A stretch of DNA of 64,000 bases from Bradyrhizobium septentrionale (GCF_011516645.4 NZ_CP088285.1:9132501-9196500), one strand, 5' to 3'; shown: positions 44,083 through 52,824, numbered from the stretch's first letter. Numbers and translations: made by a program. Notes: generated by a model not told the origin, from the sequence alone.

Positions 44083-44621
44083 GACCTCGCCTCCGGCAGG
44101 AAGATGCCAACGATGGCCGCGAGCAACAGCACCTCAATTGGCGACAGGCCGATCAGGACATTCAGGATGAAGGCCGCTGCGCCGACCAGCGCGACGCGAA
44201 GACGGTTGCCCGCCGTGAAGTACGGGTGCGCGATTGTCCACACCGTTTTGACGGTAATGGCGACGGCAGCGGCGATAGCGCCCTTGATGGCTGCCTGCGC
44301 GTAGGGATTTTCCTGCCACTTGGAGAACAGCACCGTTATGACGATGACGATAAGTGTGCAGGGTATTGAGGCCGCGAGGAGCACGACGACAGCACCTGGC
44401 CACCGGCGCAACATCCAGCCAATGCCAACGCAGAAGGCAAGAACGTTGGTGCCCGGCGTCAATCGGCCAAGAGCGAACGATAACGCAAACTGCTCCTCAG
44501 TCACCCAGCGGCGCTTGGCAACGATTTCACCATGGATGACGGCCGTGGTGGCGCTCCCGCCGCCAAGCGTGAAGTTGGCGTAGCGGATAAAAACGCTGGC
44601 GATGTCGGCAAGTCGGATCAT
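44079..44621 (-). CDS. Chromate transporter family protein, first half
   Basis: A 180-aa membrane protein, the partner of the downstream short-chain ChrA domain. It shows FTLGGGSATTAVIHGEIVAK, RRWVTEEQFALSFALGRLTP and PGTNVLAFCVGIGWMLRRWP, the conserved N-terminal face of the CHR family. The ATG at 44621 (MIRLADIASVFIRYANF) is where such proteins start; an extension of 101 residues upstream is unrelated sequence and rejected. It overlaps the next gene by 4 nt (ATGA). Confidence 0.87.
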   Translation of the reverse strand: MIRLADIASVFIRYANFTLGGGSATTAVIHGEIVAKRRWVTEEQFALSFALGRLTPGTNVLAFCVGIGWMLRRWPGAVVVLLAASIPCTLIVIVITVLFSKWQENPYAQAAIKGAIAAAVAITVKTVWTIAHPYFTAGNRLRVALVGAAAFILNVLIGLSPIEVLLLAAIVGIFLPEARS

Positions 44622-44889
44622 GGCAGCCACGACGGTTAAGGCGCTGCGCGCGCCGGTACCTGAACGGTGCCCGTCATCCGTCGTGGCGGTGTGCTTCACG
44701 ATCCGCTTACGGCGGGCCGTGGGGCAGAGGCGATGTAACTGGATGAGCGCAGGACTGTCCAGCGAAATGCCGATGCGTGGCGCTTTTGGTTCAAAGCCGT
44801 CACCCGCGCGACGGACTGTGTGAAGCCTTTCGGCACACCGCAGCCAGGCGTGACGGAGAGCGATCCCGTCAGCGTCGCTGCACGCCGAC
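44622..44889. other. Gap upstream of the chromate transporter pair
   Basis: No gene recognised. It should contain the chromate-transporter promoter on the minus strand. A roughly 50-codon frame on the plus strand (ending near 44895) looks protein-like in composition but lacks a start and a ribosome-binding site. Confidence 0.4.
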
Positions 44890-45345
44890 GGTAGCCCGAC
44901 GGGCAACTCAGCAAAACGCGTCAAGCCTTCACCGCAAAAATATTTCTGTTTATCGGCACACCCAACTCAGTGTATAGATTTGCCCGTCTCACCCGATCGA
45001 GGGGCGCTTGCGCATCGTCACGGGTGTTGCGGTGAGATGCGGTGGACGCTGAGGTCACGACCGACGAAACGTGATCGATGCGGACGGCGAAATCGTGTGG
45101 TCCTGACGCCCTAGCGGCAGGTGTCTCGTCGCAATATGCGAAAGCGTTTTGCGAGGGCGGTGACAAGCAAGCCCAGTCTCGCCGGGGAGAGCACGTATAA
45201 GCCGTAAAGCCATCGCGCAGGGAAAGCCGGAATGTCCCGGTTACACCTGTGGTCCTATCTCCCGTGCTTTTTGTTGCACGGGACCCATGGGTGCGATCGG
45301 CACCCGGCTTTCCCTGCGCCCTCTGATAATCGAGGGCGGACAAAT
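44890..45345. repeat. Long structured dispersed repeat of the Bradyrhizobium/Rhodopseudomonas type
   Basis: About 450 bp resembling, from memory, a multicopy element of these genomes. Landmarks: GTAGCCCGACGGGCAACTC at the left, GTGTGGTCCTGACGCCCTAG in the middle, GCCGTAAAGCC, and then a 16-bp perfect inverted repeat GCGCAGGGAAAGCCGG (45215-45230) with CCGGCTTTCCCTGCGC (45304-45319). The right end is an AATCGAGGGCGGA-like stretch. Translated open frames across it are spurious. Confidence 0.65.
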
Positions 45346-45477
45346 GATGCAGAAACTCGGGTGCTTGGCGCCGCGAGATGAACGGACTTATCCGAACGTC
45401 GCAAGCGCACATCACACTTCGCAGGCTTTCCGCGGCGAGTCCGCGCTGCTAGGCTTAGGCGCCTTGGGAGGAAATGC

Positions 45478-45867
45478 ATGTTCAGGAAATTGCTGATTGG
45501 TCTCACCGTGATTGCCTTTGCCGGTGCCGGCGCTGCTGTTGCGCAGCAGAGCGGCATCAAGCGCACGCCGCTGCAAAAGGTCGATTTCCCGGCGGGCTAC
45601 AACACGGTGACCGCGATCGCCGAGGTTCCGGCCGGGGGTGCGTCGGGGCGTCACAGCCATCCCGGTGCTGAAACCGGCTATGTGCTCGAAGGCGAGCTCG
45701 AACTTGTGATCGATGGCCAGCCGCCGTTGAAAGTGAAGGCGGGCGATTCCTACCAGATCCCGGAAGGTGCGGTGCACGACGCCAAGGCCTCCGGCGACAA
45801 GCCGCTCAAGGTGCTCGGAGTCTACGTGGTCAAGGCCGGCGAGCCCCTGGCAAAACCGGCGCCATGA
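45478..45867 (+). CDS. Exported small cupin-domain protein
   Basis: A 129-aa single-domain cupin with a signal peptide (MFRKLLIGLTVIAFAGAGAA, cleavage near VAQ). Cupin motif 1 is GGASGRHSHPGAETGYVLEG, with metal-ligand His, His and Glu; motif 2 is GDSYQIPEGAVHDAKASG with His. A metal ion is therefore likely. Small periplasmic cupins of this type have no agreed function. The ribosome-binding site GGGAGG precedes the ATG. Confidence 0.88.
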   Translation: MFRKLLIGLTVIAFAGAGAAVAQQSGIKRTPLQKVDFPAGYNTVTAIAEVPAGGASGRHSHPGAETGYVLEGELELVIDGQPPLKVKAGDSYQIPEGAVHDAKASGDKPLKVLGVYVVKAGEPLAKPAP

Positions 45868-45871
45868 GCAG

Positions 45872-45898
45872 AACCAATTGGCTTTCCGCCAGTTGGTT
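45872..45898 (+). terminator. Hairpin downstream of the cupin gene
   Basis: Arms AACCAATTGGC and GCCAGTTGGTT with a 5-nt loop, starting 4 bp after the stop codon. There is only a weak T-run after it, so the terminator role is tentative. Confidence 0.5.
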
Positions 45899-45986
45899 CA
45901 TCTGAGCTTCAGGTACGGCGCGAGCGACAATTTGCGCTCGCTGGAGATTGATATTTTGCCGGTTTGCAGGGACTTGAACTGAACGG

Positions 45987-46565
45987 ATGCGCGGTCGATT
46001 TCGTCGAATTTCATTGCCGCGCCGCCTCGTCGCCGATCTGATGTACGCGTCGGCCGGCATGCCGTTTGTTTCCCTGACACGCTCCCTGAACGTCCGCGCC
46101 GTGGTCGAGGCCCGCGCTGGCACGGCGCAGGCGCCCGGCTGGACGGCCATCTTCGTCAAGGCATTCGCGCTGGTCGCCAAGACCGAGCCGACCCTGCGCA
46201 CGCTGCACATCAAATGGCCCTGGCCGTGCCTCTACGAGCTGCCGCGCAGCGTCGGCATGGTGGCGATTGCGCGCGTTGAGAAGGGTGAGGACTGCGTGCT
46301 GTTCGAGCGCGTCTGCGCCGCCGACGAGATGGCGCTGACCGATGTCGACGCGCGCTGGGACCATCTGGTCTGCGACGCGGCCCTGATCGCCCGGACCTTG
46401 GCCCGGCTCGAGCAGGTATTGAGCGGCGTGATTGCCCCCGAATTGGGCGCGATCCGGCCGGAAAGCCGCGCCCGGCCGGTCCGCGCGGCGGCAACCAGGC
46501 TTCGAGGGGCGAAAACAGCCGATTTTGGCGTCGATTCGGCCCAAATCGCCCCGCGTTTTGTTTGA
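45987..46565 (+). CDS. Hypothetical protein resembling the catalytic domain of 2-oxoacid dehydrogenase E2
   Basis: A 192-aa protein of uncertain function. The stretch RRLVADLMYASAGMPFVSLT, then RSLNVRAVVEARA and GWTAIFVKAFALVAKTEPTL, follows the order of the E2 acyltransferase (CAT-fold) core, but the C-terminal His-x-x-x-Asp active site of true E2 enzymes is not found and no lipoyl domain is present. It could be a non-catalytic relative or a trimming remnant. An Arg/Ala-rich tail follows. Start site uncertain. Upstream of rpsD on the same strand. Confidence 0.65.
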   Translation: MRGRFRRISLPRRLVADLMYASAGMPFVSLTRSLNVRAVVEARAGTAQAPGWTAIFVKAFALVAKTEPTLRTLHIKWPWPCLYELPRSVGMVAIARVEKGEDCVLFERVCAADEMALTDVDARWDHLVCDAALIARTLARLEQVLSGVIAPELGAIRPESRARPVRAAATRLRGAKTADFGVDSAQIAPRFV

Positions 46566-46589
46566 CAGACCCGGACTTTCTCCTTAAGA
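46562..46589 (+). promoter_or_regulatory. Candidate rpsD promoter
   Basis: TTGACA at 46562-46567 and TTAAGA at 46584-46589, spacing 16 bp, overlapping the stop codon of the preceding gene and about 185 bp upstream of rpsD. A consensus -35 is rare in this sequence. Confidence 0.45.
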
Positions 46590-46775
46590 CCACCCTTGCT
46601 CGCGGGCCGGTTTCGGCCCGCGATGCGTTTCGCGACCCGTGGTTCTCCCCGAGCTTTCGAGGCGGACCTGTCGGTACAGGCCTTTTGGCCGGTACACAGG
46701 AGGGCGCGTCTCCTCAAACCTGAAACTGACAAAACGCCGGGCGCCAGGGTGCGACGGCTATACAAAGAGGACGCG

Positions 46776-47393
46776 ATGACAAAGCGCAGTGAGGCGAAGT
46801 ACAAGATCGATCGCCGCATGGGCCAGAATATCTGGGGCCGCCCGAAGAGCCCCGTGAACCGCCGCGAATACGGCCCCGGCCAGCACGGCCAGCGCCGCAA
46901 GGGCAAGCTCTCCGACTTCGGCGTGCAGCTCCGCGCCAAGCAGAAGCTCAAGGGCTACTACGCCAACATTTCCGAGCGCCAGTTCCACGGCATCTATGTC
47001 GAAGCCAGCCGCCTCAAGGGCGACACCGGCGAGAACCTGATCGGCCTGCTGGAGCGCCGTCTCGACACCGTGGTCTACCGCGCCAAGTTCGTCGCCACGA
47101 TGTTCGCCGCGCGCCAGTTCATCAACCACGGCCACGTCAAGGTGAACGGCCGCAAGGTCAACATCGGCAGCTACAAGCTGAAGGTCGGCGACAGCATCGA
47201 GGTCAAGGAAGCGTCCAAGCAGCTCACCCCGGTGCTGGAAGCCGCCCAGCTGCCCGAGCGCGACGTGCCCGACTTCCTCGAGGTCGATCACGGCAAGATG
47301 ACCGCGAAGTTCGCCCGCATCCCGGCGCTCGGCGACGTGCCGTTCCCGGTGCAGATGGAGCCGCATCTGATCGTCGAATTCTATTCGCGCTGA
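46776..47393 (+). CDS. rpsD: 30S ribosomal protein S4
   Basis: Primary rRNA-binding protein of the small ribosomal subunit (205 aa). [20 protein letters not shown] is the typical alphaproteobacterial start; the S4 RNA-binding domain contains [40 protein letters not shown] and [12 protein letters not shown], ending in [11 protein letters not shown] longer frame starting at 46596 is not used. A good terminator follows. Confidence 0.97.
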   Translation: MTKRSEAKYKIDRRMGQNIWGRPKSPVNRREYGPGQHGQRRKGKLSDFGVQLRAKQKLKGYYANISERQFHGIYVEASRLKGDTGENLIGLLERRLDTVVYRAKFVATMFAARQFINHGHVKVNGRKVNIGSYKLKVGDSIEVKEASKQLTPVLEAAQLPERDVPDFLEVDHGKMTAKFARIPALGDVPFPVQMEPHLIVEFYSR

Positions 47394-47416
47394 TCACAGC
47401 ACGCATGCGAGATCCG

Positions 47417-47445
47417 AAAGGCCCCGGTTTTGCCGGGGCCTTTTT
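47417..47445 (+). terminator. Rho-independent terminator of rpsD
   Basis: Stem arms AAAGGCCCCGG and CCGGGGCCTTT with a 5-nt loop and a T-rich tail, 24 bp after the rpsD stop. Confidence 0.92.
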
Positions 47446-47485
47446 GTTTGGCTAAAGTCAGTGCACATCGACCGAGAGAACCATC

Positions 47486-48553
47486 ATGCACTACACCCCT
47501 GCCCCGCCCGATCCGAAGGCGCCGCCCGTCCGCATCAACCTGCTGTCGGACACCCAGACCAGGCCGACGCCGGCGATGCGCGAGGCGATGGCGAAGGCTG
47601 TGGTCGGCGACGAGCAGGTCGGCGACGATCCGACCACCAATGAGCTCTGCGCCCGCGTCGCCGATCTGCTCGGCAAGGAGGCCGCCGTGTTCATGCCGTC
47701 AGGCACGATGTGCAACATCGCGGCGACGCTGGCCTATTGCCGCCCCGGTGACGAGATCCTGGCGCATGCCACCGCACATATCATCGCACGCGAGGGCGGC
47801 GCGCATGCGGCGCTCGGCGGCTTCCAGATCACGCAGCTCCCAGGCGACGACGGCCAGTTCACGCCGGACACCTTCCGCGCCGCGCTGCATCCACGCACCC
47901 GCTACCAGCCGCCGCAAGTGCTCGTCAGCGTCGAGCAGACCGCCAATATCGGCGGCGGCACGATCTGGAAGAAGGCCGCGCTGGACGAGGTCGTGCGCAT
48001 CGCCAAGGCCCATGGGCTCGTCACCCATATGGACGGCGCGCGGCTGCTGAACGCCACCGTCGCCTCGGGCATCTCGCCGCGCGACATGACCGCGGGCTGG
48101 GATTCCGCCTGGATCGATTTCTCCAAGGGCCTGGGCGCGCCGATCGGCGGCGTGATCGCCGGCACCCGCGCCTTCATCGACGACGTCTGGCGCTGGAAGC
48201 AGCGGCTCGGCGGCTCGATGCGGCAGTCCGGCGTCTGCGCCGCCGCCTGCATCCATGCGCTCGATCACCACGTCGACCGCCTCGCCGACGACCATGCAAA
48301 TGCACGGGCGCTGGCGCGCGGGCTGTCGCAGATCAACGGCATCGCCGTGCAGGCGCCGGAGACCAACCTCGTCTTCTTCAAGCCCGATGGCGCCGGCGTA
48401 TCCGGCGAGAAGATGGTCGCCGAGCTGCGCAAGCGCGGCGTGACGCTGGCGATGATGGACGGCCGGATCAGGGCCTGCACGCATCTCGATGTGTCAGCCT
48501 CGATGATCGAGGAGATGATCGGCCACGTCAGGGATATCGTGCGCGCAGCGTAG
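47486..48553 (+). CDS. Low-specificity L-threonine aldolase family protein
   Basis: PLP-dependent fold-type I enzyme (355 aa) cleaving threonine or allo-threonine to glycine and acetaldehyde. Conserved parts: NLLSDTQTRPTPAMREAMAK, MPSGTMCNIAATLAY, SVEQTANIGGGTIW, HMDGARLLNA (PLP-binding Asp), and DFSKGLGAPIGG, with the Schiff-base lysine. Tail region for substrate: RACTHLDVSASMI. Length is normal. Single gene between terminators. Confidence 0.92.
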   Translation: MHYTPAPPDPKAPPVRINLLSDTQTRPTPAMREAMAKAVVGDEQVGDDPTTNELCARVADLLGKEAAVFMPSGTMCNIAATLAYCRPGDEILAHATAHIIAREGGAHAALGGFQITQLPGDDGQFTPDTFRAALHPRTRYQPPQVLVSVEQTANIGGGTIWKKAALDEVVRIAKAHGLVTHMDGARLLNATVASGISPRDMTAGWDSAWIDFSKGLGAPIGGVIAGTRAFIDDVWRWKQRLGGSMRQSGVCAAACIHALDHHVDRLADDHANARALARGLSQINGIAVQAPETNLVFFKPDGAGVSGEKMVAELRKRGVTLAMMDGRIRACTHLDVSASMIEEMIGHVRDIVRAA

Positions 48554-48560
48554 CCCCCGT

Positions 48561-48591
48561 AGCCCGGATCGAGCTCCACAAAATCCGGGCT
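48561..48591. terminator. Hairpin between convergent genes
   Basis: Arms AGCCCGGAT and ATCCGGGCT with a 13-nt loop, lying between the convergent threonine-aldolase and serine-hydrolase genes. Lacks a T-run; may serve both directions. Confidence 0.5.
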
Positions 48592-48597
48592 GCCAAA

Positions 48598-50112
48598 CTA
48601 CGGCAGCCGTTTTCCGACGTAATCAGTTCCTTCCTGGTGAAAGGTCACTTGCATTGCGGCGTTCTGGCCATCGGTGTCGAATGACAGCACGGCATCGACG
48701 ACCTTGAAGAAGAACTCGCGATCGCTGGTGGCGAAGATTTCGCGCCGCTCTTGCCCTGTCGCCTCGCTGAACAGGCGATCGCCCTCCCTTGTAACCTGGA
48801 TCGAAAATTCGGGCGTGAAGCGATAGGTCCCGACCAGACGATCCAGGGCCTGCGGGCTCACCGCGATGAACTTCCCGACCTTGGCCTGGCGATCCGACCA
48901 GCGGTACTCGGCCGCGATGCTGCGCAGGATTTCGTCGACCAGGATCCGACCGCCCCAGCCATTGGTCATGACAACAGCGCCATCGCCATTCTCGAAAATG
49001 ACCATGGTGTCGATGAAGCCCTCGTTCACCCCGTTGTGCCAGAATTGCCGGTTGGGCGCCGAGCCGCGAACCAGCCAGCCCATCCCACGCCGTCCTGTCC
49101 CCGGCGGTAGCCCGTCGGCACTGCCCAGAACCGGCGAGAGCATCTCGGCCGTCATCGATTGCGACAGAACGGGATTGCTCCGACCGGCCAGCGAATCCAG
49201 CATGGCGAGCAAGAGACGGGCGAGATCGCTCGGCGTCGTCCATAATCCCGCCGCGGCCAGTTCGGGATAGACATGCGCCCCGCCGGGCACCGGCGCGCCG
49301 TCCGGCCGGTACGGAGTGGCGGCCATCGACAAACGGTCCGCAGGCAATGGCTGCGCGAAGCTGGAATGCGTCATGGCGAGCGGCTTGAAGACAATGTCAT
49401 CGAGCAGCGCAGGAAACGGCCGCCCCGTCACGTCGATGAGCAATTGCTGAACGATGGTGTAACCGCCGCCGGAATATTCGGTCTGCTTGCCGGGTTCGTG
49501 CTCGACGCGAACGGGCGCAGTGTTCGCAGGCGGCGTGCCGTCGAGGATCTCGACAAGCGAGGGGACCGGCTGGCCGACCTGATAGCCCGGGTAGAAGGAC
49601 ACGTTCGTCCCGGCCGTATGGCTCAGCAACCGCCGAACCGTCACCCGGGATGGGGAATACGGATAGTCCGGGATCTTCCAGCCCTTGAGCGCGACATTGA
49701 CGTCGGCATCGAGATCGAGCTTGCCGGCCTGAACGAGCGCGAGCGCGGCAATGGCGGTCACCGGCTTGCTGATCGAGGCGGCCTGGAACAGCGTTTCCGG
49801 CACCACGGGCGGACCTCCGATGGCGACAGAGCCAAAACCGCGCGCCCATTCGATGGCGCCGCCATGAATCACCGCGATGCTGACACCGGAAACGTGCAGT
49901 TCGTTCATGCGATCGGACAGCGTCATCGACGCATCGCCGTCGACGACGATCGCGGTCCTCAGGCCGTTTACGACGTGATCGATCCGCTGCATGACGTCGG
50001 CATCACCCCGGCGGAGAGGTTGTTCGGCCAGAACGGGCCGGCACGCGATCACGGCAGCAAGCGTGACGGCCACCAGGATCGGCTTGCGGAAGGTGAATGT
50101 CATTGCCTGCAT
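48598..50112 (-). CDS. Exported beta-lactamase-fold serine hydrolase 1
   Basis: A 504-aa class C beta-lactamase/esterase-type hydrolase. Signal peptide RKPILVAVTLAAVIACRPVL. Active-site SISK (SxxK) in AASISKPVTAIAAL, second motif Tyr in TEYSGGGYTIVQQ, and HNGVNEGFIDT for the third. The last about 100 residues form an extra C-terminal beta domain as in DUF3471-type relatives. The ATG at 50112 with GGAGG 5 bp upstream was chosen. Periplasmic; substrate (peptide, ester or D-amino acid) unknown. Confidence 0.88.
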   Translation of the reverse strand: MQAMTFTFRKPILVAVTLAAVIACRPVLAEQPLRRGDADVMQRIDHVVNGLRTAIVVDGDASMTLSDRMNELHVSGVSIAVIHGGAIEWARGFGSVAIGGPPVVPETLFQAASISKPVTAIAALALVQAGKLDLDADVNVALKGWKIPDYPYSPSRVTVRRLLSHTAGTNVSFYPGYQVGQPVPSLVEILDGTPPANTAPVRVEHEPGKQTEYSGGGYTIVQQLLIDVTGRPFPALLDDIVFKPLAMTHSSFAQPLPADRLSMAATPYRPDGAPVPGGAHVYPELAAAGLWTTPSDLARLLLAMLDSLAGRSNPVLSQSMTAEMLSPVLGSADGLPPGTGRRGMGWLVRGSAPNRQFWHNGVNEGFIDTMVIFENGDGAVVMTNGWGGRILVDEILRSIAAEYRWSDRQAKVGKFIAVSPQALDRLVGTYRFTPEFSIQVTREGDRLFSEATGQERREIFATSDREFFFKVVDAVLSFDTDGQNAAMQVTFHQEGTDYVGKRLP

Positions 50113-50134
50113 CACCACCTCCGCCTGCCACCCT

Positions 50135-51397
50135 CTAGCGCCCCATCGCCTGGTAGATCAGCAGCTTGAGCTCCTGCTGGATCCGGCCGCGCTGTGATGG
50201 CGTCTGCACCATGAAGATTCCGAACAGATCGTCTGCGGGATCGATGAAGAAGAACGTGCCGCCGACGCCGTCCCAGCGATACTCGCCCAGCGGCCATGAC
50301 GTGTTCGGCGGCACCGAGGTACGGACCGCGAAGCCGAGGCCGAAGCCGGAGTTCGGACCCGGATAATAGTTCTTGTCGCGCACGACCCCGGTCTCCGGAC
50401 CGATATGGTCCGACGCCATCAGCGCGATGGTCTCCGGCTTCAGATAGCGCCGGCCGTCATAGCTGCCGCCGTTCAAGAGCATCTGCGAGAAGCGCGCATA
50501 GTCGCCGATGGTGCCGACCATGCCACCGCCGCCGGATTCCCAGCGCAGCGGCTTGCGCGGGTCGCGAACCTCGGCCACCGGGCTGATGGTGCGATCCTTC
50601 GGCATCGGCTCGGCGATCAGCGGCCATTTCGCCCGATCGGCGACATAGAATGCGGTCTCGTTCATCCCGAGCGGGCCGAGCAGCCGCTCCTTCTCGACCT
50701 GAAGCAGGGATTTTCCTGTGATCACCTCGATGATGCGGCCGAGCACGTCGGTGGAATGGCCATAGTCCCATTGCGTGCCGGGCTGTTCGGCAAGCGGCAG
50801 CGCCGCGAGCCGCGCCACGAACTCGGCATTGTCGGGATCGTTGTTGAACAGGCCGGCATCGGCGTAGGTCGTGTTCACCACACCGCCACCGTAATAGCCG
50901 TAAGGCAGGCCGGCGGTGTGGCGCATCAGGTCCTCGATGGTGACGGGACGCTTGAGCGGCGCCAGCGTCATCGTCGCCTTGCCCTCATCGCCGCGCTGTT
51001 CCACGCCGACCTTCATGCCGGCAAAGGCCGGGATGTATTTCGACACGGGATCGCTGAGCGCGAGCTTGCCTTCCTCGACCAGCATCATCGCGATGACGGT
51101 GGTGATCGGCTTCGACATTGAATAGAGGCGGAAGATGGTATCCGCGCTCATCGAGAGCTCGGTGGCGACGTCGCGAACCCCGAACTTCTCGTAATACACC
51201 GGCTTGCCGTGCTGCTGCAGCAGCAGGATCGCGCCGGGAATCTTGCCGGTTACGATCTCGTTCCTGACATAGTCGGAGACCTTGGCGAGGCCTTCCGGCG
51301 AGAAGCTGTGCGCGGCCGGCCCCGCGGAGCCGGCCTTCGCACCCGTTGCGACCAACACGACCGCGAGTGCCGCGACGACCGCGCGGCACCCACGCAT
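50135..51397 (-). CDS. Exported beta-lactamase-fold serine hydrolase 2
   Basis: A 420-aa serine hydrolase. Signal peptide RAVVAALAVVLVATGAKA. SxxK is YSMSKPITTVIAMML; second motif WDYGHSTDVLGR (Tyr as base); later GGGGMVGTIGDYARFSQML. The closest relative in the window is serine hydrolase 3, sharing the same order of blocks throughout. The ATG at 51397 puts the signal peptide at the N-terminus; the frame stays open upstream, but only because it runs through a family E repeat (51440-51495) and its flanking palindrome. 22 bp before hydrolase 1, so probably co-transcribed. Confidence 0.87.
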   Translation of the reverse strand: MRGCRAVVAALAVVLVATGAKAGSAGPAAHSFSPEGLAKVSDYVRNEIVTGKIPGAILLLQQHGKPVYYEKFGVRDVATELSMSADTIFRLYSMSKPITTVIAMMLVEEGKLALSDPVSKYIPAFAGMKVGVEQRGDEGKATMTLAPLKRPVTIEDLMRHTAGLPYGYYGGGVVNTTYADAGLFNNDPDNAEFVARLAALPLAEQPGTQWDYGHSTDVLGRIIEVITGKSLLQVEKERLLGPLGMNETAFYVADRAKWPLIAEPMPKDRTISPVAEVRDPRKPLRWESGGGGMVGTIGDYARFSQMLLNGGSYDGRRYLKPETIALMASDHIGPETGVVRDKNYYPGPNSGFGLGFAVRTSVPPNTSWPLGEYRWDGVGGTFFFIDPADDLFGIFMVQTPSQRGRIQQELKLLIYQAMGR

Positions 51398-51400
51398 GTA

Positions 51401-51437
51401 AGAGCATGACCGATTGAATCGGATCATGCTCTTGTTC
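51401..51437. repeat. Inverted repeat flanking the family E repeat
   Basis: Palindrome with arms GAGCATGACCGATT and AATCGGATCATGCTC, immediately next to the family E unit at 51440. The pair together forms a composite element about 95 bp long. Confidence 0.75.
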
Positions 51438-51439
51438 CT

Positions 51440-51495
51440 TTGTTTTGACGCGTTTTCTTCACGCGAACCGGTATCCATTTCGCTCGAAAACGCTC
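51440..51495. repeat. Dispersed repeat, family E (copy 2)
   Basis: TTTTGACGCGTTTTCTTCAC, then GCGAACCGGTATCCATTTCG and CTCGAAAACGCT, inverted relative to copy 1. It runs up to the TAG stop of serine hydrolase 3 (51495-51497). Confidence 0.87.
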
Positions 51496-52775
51496 TAGTT
51501 TTCCATGGCTTCATAGACGAGCAGCTTCAGCGTCCGCTGGACGCGCTGGCGCTCGGTCGGCGTCTGCTCCAGGAGGATGAAGAAGAAGTCCTGCTTGCGG
51601 TCGATGACGAAATAGCAGCCGCTGGCGCCATCCCATTTCAGTTCGCCGAGATCGCCGGGCGGCGGCGGCTTGGCGTTGCCGGGATCGGTGCGCACCCCGA
51701 TCCCGAGCCCGAAACCGAACCCGTCGCCGGGGAAGTAGAAAACGTCGCGTCCGACGCCGGAGCCCGGGCCGACCTGGTCGGTCGTCAGTTGCTTGAACGT
51801 CTCGGGCTTCAAGATGGTCTTGCCGTCGAAGGCGCCGCCGTTGAGCAGCATCTGCGCGAAGCGCGAATAGTCCGCCATGGTCGAGACCATGCCGCCGCTG
51901 GCAGACTCCCATTTCTTGACCTTGGTCGGATCGTTGACCCGGCCGACCCGGAAATCGCTGTCGTTCGGCAGCGGCTCGGCCATCAGCTTCTGCTTCTCGG
52001 GATCGGTGACGAAGAAGCGGGTGTCGTTCATGCCGAGCGGATCGAGCAGCTTCTCGCGCTCGATCGTCAGCAGCGGCTTGCCGGTGACCACTTCCATCAC
52101 GCGGGCCAGAATGTCGGTGGAATGGCCGTATTGCCAGAGCGCGCCGGGCTGGTTGTGCAGCGGCAGCTTGGCAATCCGCTCGGCGAATTCGGCGAGGTCG
52201 AAGTCGCCGCCATAGATGTTGGCTTCCTTATAGGCCTTGCGGACCAGGCTATCGCCATAGAAGCCGTAAGTGATGCCGGAGGTGTGCCGCATCAGGTCGA
52301 GGATCGTGATCGGCCGCTCCAGCGGAACCAGCTCGAGCGTCTTGGTGCCGTCCTCGGCCTTCTTCTCGACGCCGACCTTCACATTGGCAAAGGACGGGAT
52401 ATATTTCGAGACGGGATCGTCGAGCTTGTACTTGCCCTCTTCCAGGAGTTGCATCGACACCACAGCGGTGATCGCCTTGGTCATCGAAGCCAAACGGAAG
52501 ATGGTCTTGTCCGTGATCGGTGCCTTGCTGACCACGTCCTGCACGCCGAAGGACTCGTGATAGACGGGCTTGCCGTGCTGCTGGATCAGGACGATGGCGC
52601 CGGGAATCTTTCCGGTCGCGACCTCGTTCTTGAAAAACTCGCCGATCTTGGCGAGCTTGTCGGGATTGAAATGCGCACCCGCCGGAATCTCATAGGTGCC
52701 CTCGGCGCGGGCCAGCGGCGCCGCAAGCACCACCGCGGCGGCCGCGGCCACCCGCCAAAATCCAAATAAACTCAT
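51495..52775 (-). CDS. Exported beta-lactamase-fold serine hydrolase 3
   Basis: A 426-aa serine hydrolase with signal peptide FWRVAAAAAVVLAAPLARA. Active site LASMTKAITAVVSMQLLEEG (SxxK), WQYGHSTDILARV (second motif), and SASGGMVSTMADYSRFAQML. Parallels serine hydrolase 2 block by block, so the pair is a tandem duplication. The ATG at 52775 has GGGAGGG upstream; the longer in-frame start is rejected. First of three same-strand hydrolase genes. Confidence 0.88.
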   Translation of the reverse strand: MSLFGFWRVAAAAAVVLAAPLARAEGTYEIPAGAHFNPDKLAKIGEFFKNEVATGKIPGAIVLIQQHGKPVYHESFGVQDVVSKAPITDKTIFRLASMTKAITAVVSMQLLEEGKYKLDDPVSKYIPSFANVKVGVEKKAEDGTKTLELVPLERPITILDLMRHTSGITYGFYGDSLVRKAYKEANIYGGDFDLAEFAERIAKLPLHNQPGALWQYGHSTDILARVMEVVTGKPLLTIEREKLLDPLGMNDTRFFVTDPEKQKLMAEPLPNDSDFRVGRVNDPTKVKKWESASGGMVSTMADYSRFAQMLLNGGAFDGKTILKPETFKQLTTDQVGPGSGVGRDVFYFPGDGFGFGLGIGVRTDPGNAKPPPPGDLGELKWDGASGCYFVIDRKQDFFFILLEQTPTERQRVQRTLKLLVYEAMEN

Positions 52776-52824
52776 TCGGTTTATCCCTCCCCGGAAATCA
52801 CGTGGAAGTGTAGCGGCCGTGCCA

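Noticed and set aside
45255..45566. Minus-strand frame across the long repeat (contains KAGCRSHPWVPCNKKHGR)
   Set aside because: This translation arises from the dispersed repeat and is a common false gene in this genus.
51398..51514. Longer N-terminus for serine hydrolase 2
   Set aside because: The added residues are the translated family E repeat and its flanking palindrome; the signal peptide begins at the later ATG.
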